NCBI RefSeq assembly: GCF_002966125.1
Contig: NZ_CP027062.1
Location: forward strand, 124,001 to 188,000
From: Pukyongia salina
GTDB taxonomy: Bacteria > Bacteroidota > Bacteroidia > Flavobacteriales > Flavobacteriaceae
DNA: 64,000 bases
Direction of reading: 5' to 3'
Shown here one piece after another: positions 7,501 through 14,694 of the stretch. The position numbers were made by a program, and so were the translations under genes. Below the pieces are notes generated by a model, which had not been told where the DNA came from, ran no database searches, and saw nothing but the letters and a program-made list of their open reading frames with translations. Position 1 is the first letter of the stretch. Every line of letters begins with the position of its first letter.

Positions 7501-10500
7501 ATGAATAAAATAACCTCAAAATTAATTGATAATTTACCTGATGTCATCAAAAATGTTGTTGACTGGACAAAGAATAATTTTGATGAAAATGCTCAAGAAG
7601 TATTAGATAATTCTACTGGAACCGCTGGAATAATAATTAAGTTATTTGGTAAAACTCTGATAGATAAATACTTTGATAAACTTGAAAAAAATAAGCTCAA
7701 AGATTTTGGAGAAAAAATATATCTTAAGTCAGCCTTTATTCAAGCAAATAATTCAATTGAAAAAATAGAAGATGATTTAACTAACTCGTTATCTGCCAAT
7801 GATTTTTCATTGATTTATGAATCCGTAGTCGACAGAGAAATTAAAACGTTTCATTCTTCCGATATACTGCTAATATTTCAACCTGAATATCATCCATCTA
7901 TAAACTTTGTAAAAAATAACTATTTAAATATTCTTAAGAAACTTGGGATTAAAACAAGTGTAATTAATAAATTTATTTTAGATTTTAATACAAATATCAG
8001 TTCTGAAGTTGAAAAAAACTTCGGCAAAAGTTATGAGGAGCATTTAAAACAAATTTCTGAATATGCATTAGACAAAAATGAGACTAAATTACTTTGGGAT
8101 ACCTCCAAATTAGGTGTAATAGGATTTACTTCAAATGAAAATCTTAAATATGAGGAAACGTATGGCATATGGAAAGATGTAAATACATTTAAAAGTTTTG
8201 AAAGCGAGAATGAGAGTTTATATGAAGAAAATGTTAAAGAAAATGAAAGAGAGAAAAAACTAAATCCAGTATTAGAATTGATTGAAGAATATTTTAAAAT
8301 CAATTCGGAAAATAACCTAGACAAAATTTTATTTATAGTAGCAGATTTTGGTAAAGGTAAATCGGTTTTTCTAAAACATTATGCCTCTAAACTTGCTAAA
8401 AAATACATTAACACTAGAGAGGGTGAATTTCCAGTCTATTTTAATTTGCGAAATTTTCATAATTATTCACACAACACAAAACTTGGAGTAATAGAAGATT
8501 ATTTATTAACTGAATATGCAATTGATATAAAATCAGAAGAATTTGCTAAAAAGAAATATGTGTTTTTAATAGATTCATTAGATGAAAGTGGTGAGTTAAA
8601 TAAAGTTAGTATTGAAAAAGTTATTAACTCTATTCAACAAATACAAAATATTGATAAACAAAAGTATAGGACTAATAAAATTATAATCACCACAAGACCT
8701 TTTGACGATGGATTAGACCAACATTTAAAATGTCACAAACCCAAAACCAGATTAAATGAAGCAAAAAGAGAAATTCCTCAATTTATTTCAATATATGGCT
8801 TCAAAAAAAATCAATTCAATGATTGGCTAATTTCCTCGTTAAAAAATGCACCTAGAATCGATATCTCAAAAACAACTGGAATTATAAATAAAGTATTAAC
8901 AGCTGTTTATGAAGATGGAGAATACGACATTTACAAAGCATTAGTTGAAAATAAAACATTGTCAAAAAGTGAATTAAGAAGACCGATTTTCGCCTATATG
9001 ATTTATCAACTAATCTTAAATAATGTAAATTTTCTTGAGGTTGGTAAAATAGGAGTTTATTTATCATTTCTAAATCTTCTTTCGAAAGATGCAAAGCACA
9101 TTAACGACCCAGGTTACAACGTAAACTTAAGTGAAGAATTTGAGTATCGAAATTTACTTCATTCAATTTCAGCATTATGGATGTTTGAAAGGCATCAAGG
9201 TAAGCAAGGTTCTTTAAAAAAAGCTGATATATGTCGAGTTCTTGACGGAGATAACCGCCACGAATCGGACAATGAAATATTGGAACGCTATAAAAACAAA
9301 AATGTTACGGAAATTGAATTTTTATCTCATTCATATTTTGGTGAAAACGATAATAAATTACATTTTCAACATCAATCTTTCGCAGAGATACTATTGGCGG
9401 AGTATTATTTGAAAGTGTTTATTAAATACTCGTTAGACAAAGATTTCAATATAGCGGAAGCCAGAGCAAAACTTCTTCTAGGTTTTCCAACTGAACAAAC
9501 AATTAGATTTTTTATTGACCTATTAATTTTATTAAAGGATTCAACCAACGACATAAAAGCTTCGGAAACAATTGAAAAAAGAAAATTATTGTTTCCATTA
9601 TTAGCAACGTTGGCGACAGAAAAAAACAATAACCTATTCTGTAATAGCTTATACTACGAGTGGTTCAACAAATACCCTATAAAACCAGATGAAATAGAAT
9701 ATCCAATAGAACTAATTGAAGATTGGGCTTTTAATAAATCTAAAATTGACAAGATACTTGATTTGTGCAAGGAAATAATAAACTCAAATAACACTTACTT
9801 GCTTACAAAAAGTGATTTAAAATCATCGTTATACGACAATGAGCTAACGTTAATCCAAAATACCTCTATTAATGAATTACCTCTTGATTTTGATAAATGG
9901 ATAGCTTTACTAGTTGGAAACAGACTATGTAATGACTTAAGCAATATTAACAAACCTGTATTATTCAATAGAGAGTATAAAATAAACCCTAAAAAGTTAT
10001 TTGACTTAATAATTCAATCTACTAATAGAAGAATAAATGAAAACAATATTCCAGAATGGGGTAGAAATTTATTTAAAGGAATTGATATGAGTCAAATCAA
10101 CGAACGTACTTCATTATATGCCATTTTGAATCATCTAGATTTCTCATTTAGCTACCTTAAAAATATTGACTTTAGTGGTTGTTTATTAGGAGATACGAAA
10201 TTTAATCATATAACTTTAGTTAATGTGAATTTTTCACATAGTTATATGTGGAGTACTAGCTTCAAGAATATAAATTCCATAGAAGAATGTAGATGTTGGA
10301 ACACAATCATTGCGGATTTACTTATCCCTTTTAATTTAATGCCAAATAAAGTTGAAAATAGAAGAGAAATTAGAGAAAATGTTATGTTTAACAACATTAA
10401 AATTCCAATTATACCTGATGATAAAAAGGGCAAATTTGAATTTAGATATTTGAGAAGTGTTACATCGATTACGACTGAATTATTTGCTTATTTCTATGCT

Positions 10501-10617
10501 ACAAAGGATATTTCAATTAGAAAAATCAACGAGCTAATTAAATTTCAATCACCTGAAATGAAAAAAGAATATTTAAATGAAATAAAAACTATTGCCAACA
10601 ACGTATATAAAAAATAG
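7501..10617 (+). CDS. NACHT-domain NTPase with pentapeptide-like C-terminus, candidate defence protein
   Basis: A 1038-residue STAND-type protein. The N-terminal part (1-270) is mostly helical and not assigned. The NACHT core has Walker A ADFGKGKS (281-288, the first Gly of GxxxxGKS replaced by Ala), Walker B FLIDSLDES with D358 and the D[GAS]hDE form typical of NACHT (D361, E362), and IIITTRPF near 397. A helical region follows, and residues about 878-925 (NIDFSGCLLGDTKFNH, VNVNFSHSYMW) resemble pentapeptide repeats. Bacterial NACHT proteins include anti-phage defence NLR relatives; that role is inferred here. It is strongly AT-rich compared with its neighbours. The final codons (IANNVYKK) lie within the right boundary motif. 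No effector domain such as TIR or nuclease was recognised. Confidence 0.9.
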   Translation: MNKITSKLIDNLPDVIKNVVDWTKNNFDENAQEVLDNSTGTAGIIIKLFGKTLIDKYFDKLEKNKLKDFGEKIYLKSAFIQANNSIEKIEDDLTNSLSANDFSLIYESVVDREIKTFHSSDILLIFQPEYHPSINFVKNNYLNILKKLGIKTSVINKFILDFNTNISSEVEKNFGKSYEEHLKQISEYALDKNETKLLWDTSKLGVIGFTSNENLKYEETYGIWKDVNTFKSFESENESLYEENVKENEREKKLNPVLELIEEYFKINSENNLDKILFIVADFGKGKSVFLKHYASKLAKKYINTREGEFPVYFNLRNFHNYSHNTKLGVIEDYLLTEYAIDIKSEEFAKKKYVFLIDSLDESGELNKVSIEKVINSIQQIQNIDKQKYRTNKIIITTRPFDDGLDQHLKCHKPKTRLNEAKREIPQFISIYGFKKNQFNDWLISSLKNAPRIDISKTTGIINKVLTAVYEDGEYDIYKALVENKTLSKSELRRPIFAYMIYQLILNNVNFLEVGKIGVYLSFLNLLSKDAKHINDPGYNVNLSEEFEYRNLLHSISALWMFERHQGKQGSLKKADICRVLDGDNRHESDNEILERYKNKNVTEIEFLSHSYFGENDNKLHFQHQSFAEILLAEYYLKVFIKYSLDKDFNIAEARAKLLLGFPTEQTIRFFIDLLILLKDSTNDIKASETIEKRKLLFPLLATLATEKNNNLFCNSLYYEWFNKYPIKPDEIEYPIELIEDWAFNKSKIDKILDLCKEIINSNNTYLLTKSDLKSSLYDNELTLIQNTSINELPLDFDKWIALLVGNRLCNDLSNINKPVLFNREYKINPKKLFDLIIQSTNRRINENNIPEWGRNLFKGIDMSQINERTSLYAILNHLDFSFSYLKNIDFSGCLLGDTKFNHITLVNVNFSHSYMWSTSFKNINSIEECRCWNTIIADLLIPFNLMPNKVENRREIRENVMFNNIKIPIIPDDKKGKFEFRYLRSVTSITTELFAYFYATKDISIRKINELIKFQSPEMKKEYLNEIKTIANNVYKK
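10590..10599 (+). repeat. Right boundary motif of NACHT gene (TATTGCCAAC)
   Basis: Complement of 7480-7489. It overlaps the last codons of the NACHT gene and continues AACGTATATAAA; the motif after the DUF2971 gene continues AACACATATA, so the two right ends share about 15 bases of consensus. Confidence 0.75.
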
Positions 10618-10723
10618 CGTTTTAATGACTTAATCCAAAGAAAACAAATAAACTAAAGGTCAGTTATAATCCAAAAAGTTAGTAAATAAAATCCGTTACT
10701 TTTCATATACAAGACCGTTGGCA
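10593..10723 (+). repeat. attC-like imperfect palindrome between the two accessory genes
   Basis: The left arm begins TGCCAAC and the right arm ends GTTGGCA. Folding back, GTATATAAAAAATAGCG near 10603 pairs imperfectly with CGTTACTTTTCATATAC at 10694-10710, followed by TTTTA matches. Length (131 bp) and arrangement (terminal inverse core sites, imperfect inner arms with unpaired bases) resemble integron attC sites. The cores deviate from RYYYAAC and GTTRRRY, so this is a resemblance, not an identification. It also holds the only non-coding space between the genes (10618-10733). Confidence 0.55.
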
Positions 10724-10730
10724 CCAGTTA
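10717..10730 (+). repeat. Left boundary motif of DUF2971 gene
   Basis: GTTGGCACCAGTTA, the perfect reverse complement of 11492-11505. It ends 3 bases before the start codon at 10734, leaving no room for a separate ribosome-binding site downstream of it. Confidence 0.85.
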
Positions 10731-10733
10731 GAA

Positions 10734-11489
10734 ATGAACGAATTTGAAATAGACGATAAATACAAATTAGTACTGAAACCTGGTGATGGAAATATTTGGG
10801 ATGTTCTGAAAGATGGAGAACTTATTAGTCATCCGGAATTTCTTTACAAATATTATCCGTTAAATGTATATAGTATTGATTGTTTGTTTCGAAGTTATTT
10901 CTATTTGTCCAACCCGAGCCAATTTAATGATCCTTTTGATTGCAATATAAATTTAATCGAAACGGTTGAAGGAATAGAATCAATGAATACTGTTGTAAGA
11001 AACAATTACTCTACTGCTGGTGTTTGTTGTCTTTCACAAAATATTGACAACCATTTAATGTGGGCTCACTACACGAATAACTATGACGGTTTTACTCTTC
11101 AATTCAAGGATATGCAAATAGAATCACCTTTATCAGATTATAAGGCATATGGACTTCGTCCAGTTATTTACACATCCAGTCCGAAAAAAGTCAATTCTTC
11201 CGAACCCTATGCTCACCAGTATTTATTCACTACGAAATTAAAACACTGGGAGTATGAGTCGGAATGGCGAATAGTCACTGACTTAAAAGACAGTAAGCAT
11301 AGAGAAATGTATTTTGTTCCCGAAAATGTGACTGCTATCTATGTTGGACATAAGGTAGTTGACAATAATATTGGATTGTACAACTTAATACTTGATATAC
11401 AAGAGCAGAAATATCCGAATGCAATAGTATATGTTGTTTACCCTCATTCGACGGAATTAAAACTGATGTTTGAAAGGGTTCTAAACTAA
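10734..11489 (+). CDS. DUF2971-family protein
   Basis: A 251-residue protein with the DUF2971 pattern: LYKYYPLN...SYFYLSNPSQFNDPFDC near residues 35-70, VCCLSQNIDNHLMWAHYTNN near 100-118 and the late WEYESEWRIV near 170-180. DUF2971 proteins are scattered in accessory regions and have no agreed biochemical function. The gene is framed very tightly by a 14-bp inverted repeat (3 bases before the ATG, 2 bases after the stop) and shares orientation and low GC with the NACHT gene. Whether the two genes act together or only share a mobile context cannot be told from sequence. Confidence 0.85.
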   Translation: MNEFEIDDKYKLVLKPGDGNIWDVLKDGELISHPEFLYKYYPLNVYSIDCLFRSYFYLSNPSQFNDPFDCNINLIETVEGIESMNTVVRNNYSTAGVCCLSQNIDNHLMWAHYTNNYDGFTLQFKDMQIESPLSDYKAYGLRPVIYTSSPKKVNSSEPYAHQYLFTTKLKHWEYESEWRIVTDLKDSKHREMYFVPENVTAIYVGHKVVDNNIGLYNLILDIQEQKYPNAIVYVVYPHSTELKLMFERVLN

Positions 11490-11491
11490 AT

Positions 11492-11505
11492 TAACTGGTG
11501 CCAAC
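11492..11505 (+). repeat. Right boundary motif of DUF2971 gene
   Basis: TAACTGGTGCCAAC, complement of 10717-10730, followed by AACACATATAT. No GTTGGCA partner is found in the next 150 bases, so any palindrome to the right is missing or degenerate; core-like sequence resumes at about 11520. Confidence 0.85.
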
Positions 11506-11657
11506 AACACATATATCCCATCCCTGGAGTCTCCTTACCCTAAAAACTTCCCACAAAAAATACTATCTTAGAAATATCAATAAATAAGCATCCGGCAGTT
11601 TGTGTGGAATCGATCTCGTTGCCACATCATACCACCACCAAAAAAGAATACGCACTA

Positions 11658-12053
11658 ATGACCTATTACGAGAAAGAACTTCATAGAATTCGTGCAATCG
11701 TCTATGCTAACGAGGCACAAATAAATACTGTCATTGGTGTTCGCAACTATATCGCTACTAATTACGAGCTCAATGTAAGCCTGGATATGTTGTCCCATAT
11801 TCAGTTTGTTTCTAAGTTTCACCTTATCCGGCTGTTCAAAAAATACTACGGCCTAACACCTAGACAGTACCTCATCGACAAACGCATAGAGAGATCCAAA
11901 GATCACTTGGCAGCGGGAATGACCGTTACCGGGACCTGCTTTGCCGTGGGATTTGAGAGTTTAGGCTCCTTTAGCTCCTTATTTAAAAGGAAAACAGGAC
12001 TATCGCCAGCGAAATTTCGAAAGGAGCAACTTTCAAGAAGCAAAAGTGAATGA
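11658..12053 (+). CDS. AraC-family transcriptional regulator (HTH domain only)
   Basis: A 131-residue protein with a short N-terminal helix and one AraC/XylS DNA-binding domain: VSLDMLSHIQFVSKFHLIRL (first helix-turn-helix) and TGTCFAVGFESLGSFSSLFK with the C-terminal KRKTGLSPAKFRKEQ (second). There is no ligand-binding domain. The frame extends upstream to a GTG at 11604, but the ATG at 11658 (MTYYEKELHRI) is preferred. It probably regulates the VOC gene that follows 38 bases downstream; AraC/VOC pairs are common in Bacteroidetes (family knowledge). Confidence 0.88.
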   Translation: MTYYEKELHRIRAIVYANEAQINTVIGVRNYIATNYELNVSLDMLSHIQFVSKFHLIRLFKKYYGLTPRQYLIDKRIERSKDHLAAGMTVTGTCFAVGFESLGSFSSLFKRKTGLSPAKFRKEQLSRSKSE

Positions 12054-12091
12054 GATGTCTCAAATTTGAGGTGTAATCAAAACATAAAAAG

Positions 12092-12487
12092 ATGAAAGTA
12101 ACACTCATTAGCATTCCGGTACGGGATCAGGAAAAGGCCCTAAAGTTCTATACAGAAAAACTTGGATTTTTAAAGAAGAAAGACGTACCCCTGGAAGGTG
12201 GCAACCGGTGGATCACCCTGGTCTCAAAAGAGGCACAGGACGGCCCGGAACTATTACTGGAACCGGCTCCGCTTCATTTCGAACCCTCTAAAGTCTACCA
12301 GGAGGCACTTATGGAAGCGGGAATCCCTTACACCCAGTTCGACGTCACTAACCTGGATGCCGAGTATGAGCGATTAACTAAAAATGGGGTGGAATTTAGC
12401 ATGAAACCAACCGTGATGGGAACCGTGAAAGTCGCCGTCTTTAACGATACCTGCGGCAATAATATGCAACTGGTGGAAGAGTTGTAG
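12092..12487 (+). CDS. VOC-family (glyoxalase/dioxygenase-like) protein
   Basis: A 131-residue protein with two beta-alpha-beta-beta-beta modules: ISIPVRDQEKALKFYTEKLG near residues 6-25 and AVFNDTCGNNMQLVEEL at the end, the second containing the usual D-x-x-GN-x-xQL pattern. Such small VOC proteins bind a metal and act on diverse substrates or sequester antibiotics; the substrate here is unknown. It follows the AraC-type regulator on the same strand. Confidence 0.88.
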   Translation: MKVTLISIPVRDQEKALKFYTEKLGFLKKKDVPLEGGNRWITLVSKEAQDGPELLLEPAPLHFEPSKVYQEALMEAGIPYTQFDVTNLDAEYERLTKNGVEFSMKPTVMGTVKVAVFNDTCGNNMQLVEEL

Positions 12488-12527
12488 AAAACACCGATCC
12501 CTATCTCACCTATAATCCCTAAGAAAA

Positions 12528-12559
12528 TTTGGCTAACGCACAAAACTCCCCTACCTTTA
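12528..12559 (+). promoter_or_regulatory. Promoter of the DUF721 gene (TTTG-N20-TACCTTTA)
   Basis: TTTG at 12528-12531, exactly 20 bases, then TACCTTTA at 12552-12559, which fits the Bacteroidetes sigma factor consensus except for the last base. The gene starts 4 bases later at 12564, so the transcript would be leaderless or nearly so. Confidence 0.6.
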
Positions 12560-12563
12560 TCTT

Positions 12564-12860
12564 ATGGCTAAACGATATGGAGAAAATACATCCCTGGGCG
12601 ATGTTCTAAAGGAATTTATCCAGGCCAATCGGCTGCAGTCGGGCCTTGACAAGGTAACGGTAAAAGACGCATGGCAGGCAGTGATGGGCGAGGCTATTTC
12701 AAAGTACACCAGTTCGGTTAAACTGGAACGGGATACACTTTACGTGAATTTAACTTCCTCGGTCCTCAGGGAGGAATTAAGCTACGGGAAAACCAAGATC
12801 GTCTCCCTGCTTAACGAAGCTCTGGGGAAAGAACTCATTACCAAGATCGTACTTCGCTAG
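12564..12860 (+). CDS. DUF721 (DciA-like) protein
   Basis: A 98-residue protein of the DUF721/DciA family (SLGDVLKEFIQANRLQSGLD; VKDAWQAVMGEAISKYTSSV; LYVNLTSSVLREELSYGKTK). DciA relatives help load or operate the replicative helicase DnaB in bacteria lacking DnaC; the link for Bacteroidetes members is by homology. In flavobacteria this gene commonly sits close to recF; here it is displaced by about 7.5 kb and has its own promoter. Convergent with ndk across a shared terminator. Confidence 0.85.
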   Translation: MAKRYGENTSLGDVLKEFIQANRLQSGLDKVTVKDAWQAVMGEAISKYTSSVKLERDTLYVNLTSSVLREELSYGKTKIVSLLNEALGKELITKIVLR

Positions 12861-12948
12861 AAGAATGTAACCAAACTATTCCCTATCTCACTACAACGCC
12901 AATTTGTTTAATTTGGCCTTCCTTATGTGCCAAACCTTTATAAAATAA

Positions 12949-12974
12949 AAACGCCTCTCCGGGGAAAGGCGTTT
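12949..12974. terminator. Bidirectional intrinsic terminator
   Basis: AAACGCCT and AGGCGTTT pair around CTCCGGGGA, with an A-rich left flank and T-rich right flank (TATTTTTTTC a few bases on). It lies between convergent DUF721 and ndk genes and can serve both. Confidence 0.75.
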
Positions 12975-13075
12975 CTGCTTGTATTTTTTTCTTTTTCTTC
13001 TGAAATAATTCTGCTACGCATCTAGCTGCTTCGTTTCCCGAAACTTATTAGAAGCACCGCCAGAAAGTAGAAGTA

Positions 13076-13495
13076 TTAAAAGGTATCTCTACCGGCAAAG
13101 TGGAAGGCTCCTTCGATAGCAGCGTTCTCGTCACTGTCACTTCCGTGTACAGCATTTTCACCTATAGAGGCAGCATATAGTTTTCTAATAGTTCCTTCGG
13201 CAGCTTCCGCAGGATTTGTAGCACCAATAAGCGTACGGAAATCCTCTACAGCATTGTCTTTTTCAAGGATGGCTGCTACTATAGGGCCGCGTGTCATATA
13301 CTCAACCAATTCTCCGAAGAAAGGACGCTCTTTATGGATGGCGTAGAATTCTTTGGCATCGTCGGTGGTCATTTGCGTTAATTTCATCGCAACGATCTTA
13401 AAACCGGCTGCATTTATTTTTTCAAGAATAGCCCCAATATGTCCTTTTTCAACGGCATCGGGCTTTAACATAGTAAACGTTCTGTCTGTTCTCAT
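13076..13495 (-). CDS. ndk: Nucleoside diphosphate kinase
   Basis: Transfers the gamma phosphate among nucleoside triphosphates by a ping-pong mechanism through a phosphohistidine. At 139 residues it has normal length; [16 protein letters not shown] opens the fold and the catalytic His is H117 in NAVHGSDS. The frame is open 66 bases further upstream, but the ATG at 13495 ([10 protein letters not shown]) matches the family N-terminus and has a promoter at the right distance. Confidence 0.96.
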   Translation of the reverse strand: MRTDRTFTMLKPDAVEKGHIGAILEKINAAGFKIVAMKLTQMTTDDAKEFYAIHKERPFFGELVEYMTRGPIVAAILEKDNAVEDFRTLIGATNPAEAAEGTIRKLYAASIGENAVHGSDSDENAAIEGAFHFAGRDTF

Positions 13496-13515
13496 ATTTT
13501 TTTTGAATTTCGGTG

Positions 13516-13546
13516 CAAACCTACGTTTTTTGAAAACAGCATACAA
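13516..13546 (-). promoter_or_regulatory. Promoter of ndk (TTG-N20-TAGGTTTG)
   Basis: On the minus strand TTG at 13546-13544, 20 bases, then TAGGTTTG at 13523-13516, a full match to TAnnTTTG. It lies 20 bases before the chosen start codon and within the upstream extension of the frame, which supports the internal start. Confidence 0.6.
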
Positions 13547-13561
13547 GCGATTAACGTTCAT

Positions 13562-14614
13562 TTAATATTGCTGGGTAAACCGCTCGTAAATGAAGTTGTC
13601 CTCCCCTCTCAATTCGAAGGTTACCTGCTTTTTGGTGAAGTCGAATAACAGTAATCCGAAATTAAGTCGTTTTACCACATTGCTCACCCTATATTCATTG
13701 GCTTCGGTGGCATAAGTGATCCAGGTATGTGTCATCCCGCTGGAGGTAAAATCTACCAGGGGATATCCCAGCCCGGCTTCAGCGTCCACAGAGATCTCCC
13801 CTAAATGTCGGTCGCCGCTCAAAATAATTATATTCGGCGCTTTGGCCGTTTTAAGGAGTTCTCTCATCCTTTTTACTTCTGAAGGGAAATTATACCACTT
13901 CTCCCAACCGTGTTCCTTACTTAAAAACTGTATACTGCTTACAATTAATGTGAAATCTGCGCTGTCGTCCTTCAATTCTTCTTCCAGCCAGGCCCACTGG
14001 GCTTCCCCGAGCAGGGTGCCGTCGTGGTCTTCGGGCCAGGGCTCGTAGCTCCTTTTCGGATTAGTGCTTTTATTGAGTTTTGTGCGGAAATACCGGGTGT
14101 CCAGGGAGATCAGTTTTATACTTCCTCTCTCTGTGTTATATACTTCCGAAAAATAGACGCCTTCCCGGTTTCGTCGCTCATCGTCTTTATTTACGCCCAT
14201 GAAATCCAGGAAGATCGTTTTAGCCTCCTGTTTTTTCTCCCATTCGGTACCGGCGTCGTTCTTTCCGTAATCATGATCGTCCCAGGTTCCGGTAATGGTT
14301 GTTTTGCCCGCTAATTGCATGTAGCCGGGATGTGAAAGTACTTTGTCGTAATCGGCTTTCATTTTTGCCATATCGTTGGTATCGGCATATACGTTATCGC
14401 CTCCCCAGATAAACAGATCGGGTGCTGTCTCGAGGATGGGTTCCCACAGCGGCTGGGGTCGATCCTGGTCGCTGCAACTGGCAAAAACCAGGGTGTAATC
14501 GGCCACAGGTTTGGCCTGATTCTCTTTTTCGGGGGTTTCTTTATTTTTTTCTTCTGAAGGGTTTCCGCAGCAAACCAATAGTAAGCATGGAAGGATATAA
14601 AGCAAGGATTTCAT
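13562..14614 (-). CDS. PhoD-like phosphatase / phosphodiesterase lipoprotein
   Basis: A 350-residue protein of the alkaline phosphatase D type. Signal peptide MKSLLYILPCLLLVCCGN with a lipobox Cys, then metallophosphoesterase motifs: FASCSDQ, WGGDNVYAD, TWDDHDYGKND and LSGDRHLGE, which would supply the binuclear metal ligands. Likely cell-surface or periplasmic hydrolysis of phosphate esters; the true substrate is unknown. The frame opens 36 bases upstream, but the ATG at 14614 starts the signal peptide. It is 66 bases upstream of ndk on the same strand and divergent from the DHH gene. Confidence 0.9.
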   Translation of the reverse strand: MKSLLYILPCLLLVCCGNPSEEKNKETPEKENQAKPVADYTLVFASCSDQDRPQPLWEPILETAPDLFIWGGDNVYADTNDMAKMKADYDKVLSHPGYMQLAGKTTITGTWDDHDYGKNDAGTEWEKKQEAKTIFLDFMGVNKDDERRNREGVYFSEVYNTERGSIKLISLDTRYFRTKLNKSTNPKRSYEPWPEDHDGTLLGEAQWAWLEEELKDDSADFTLIVSSIQFLSKEHGWEKWYNFPSEVKRMRELLKTAKAPNIIILSGDRHLGEISVDAEAGLGYPLVDFTSSGMTHTWITYATEANEYRVSNVVKRLNFGLLLFDFTKKQVTFELRGEDNFIYERFTQQY

Positions 14615-14694
14615 GAAAAAGGTGTTGCGATTTAGGTCAAATTTAAGCAATTTGGCTATGACATTCGTTTTAAGAAATTGTATCTTAGCCCCCT

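Larger units (their letters stand above)
7480..11505 (+). mobile_element. Cassette-like accessory segment: two genes with paired boundary motifs
   Basis: The segment holds the NACHT and DUF2971 genes. Left and right boundaries of each gene carry GTTGGCA and TGCCAAC respectively, extended by gene-specific complementary bases (10 bp for the first gene, 14 bp for the second). The segment is much more AT-rich than the flanking genes and sits in a locus that otherwise holds housekeeping genes. No integrase, transposase or target-site duplication is visible, so mobility is inferred from architecture only. Confidence 0.5.

Noticed and set aside
7480-11505. Calling the accessory segment a true integron
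   Set aside because: Core sites do not match RYYYAAC/GTTRRRY, no integrase gene or attI site is visible, and only two units are present.
11604-11657. Longer N-terminus of the AraC-type regulator from a GTG
   Set aside because: The extra 18 residues have no family support; ATG at 11658 gives a normal protein.
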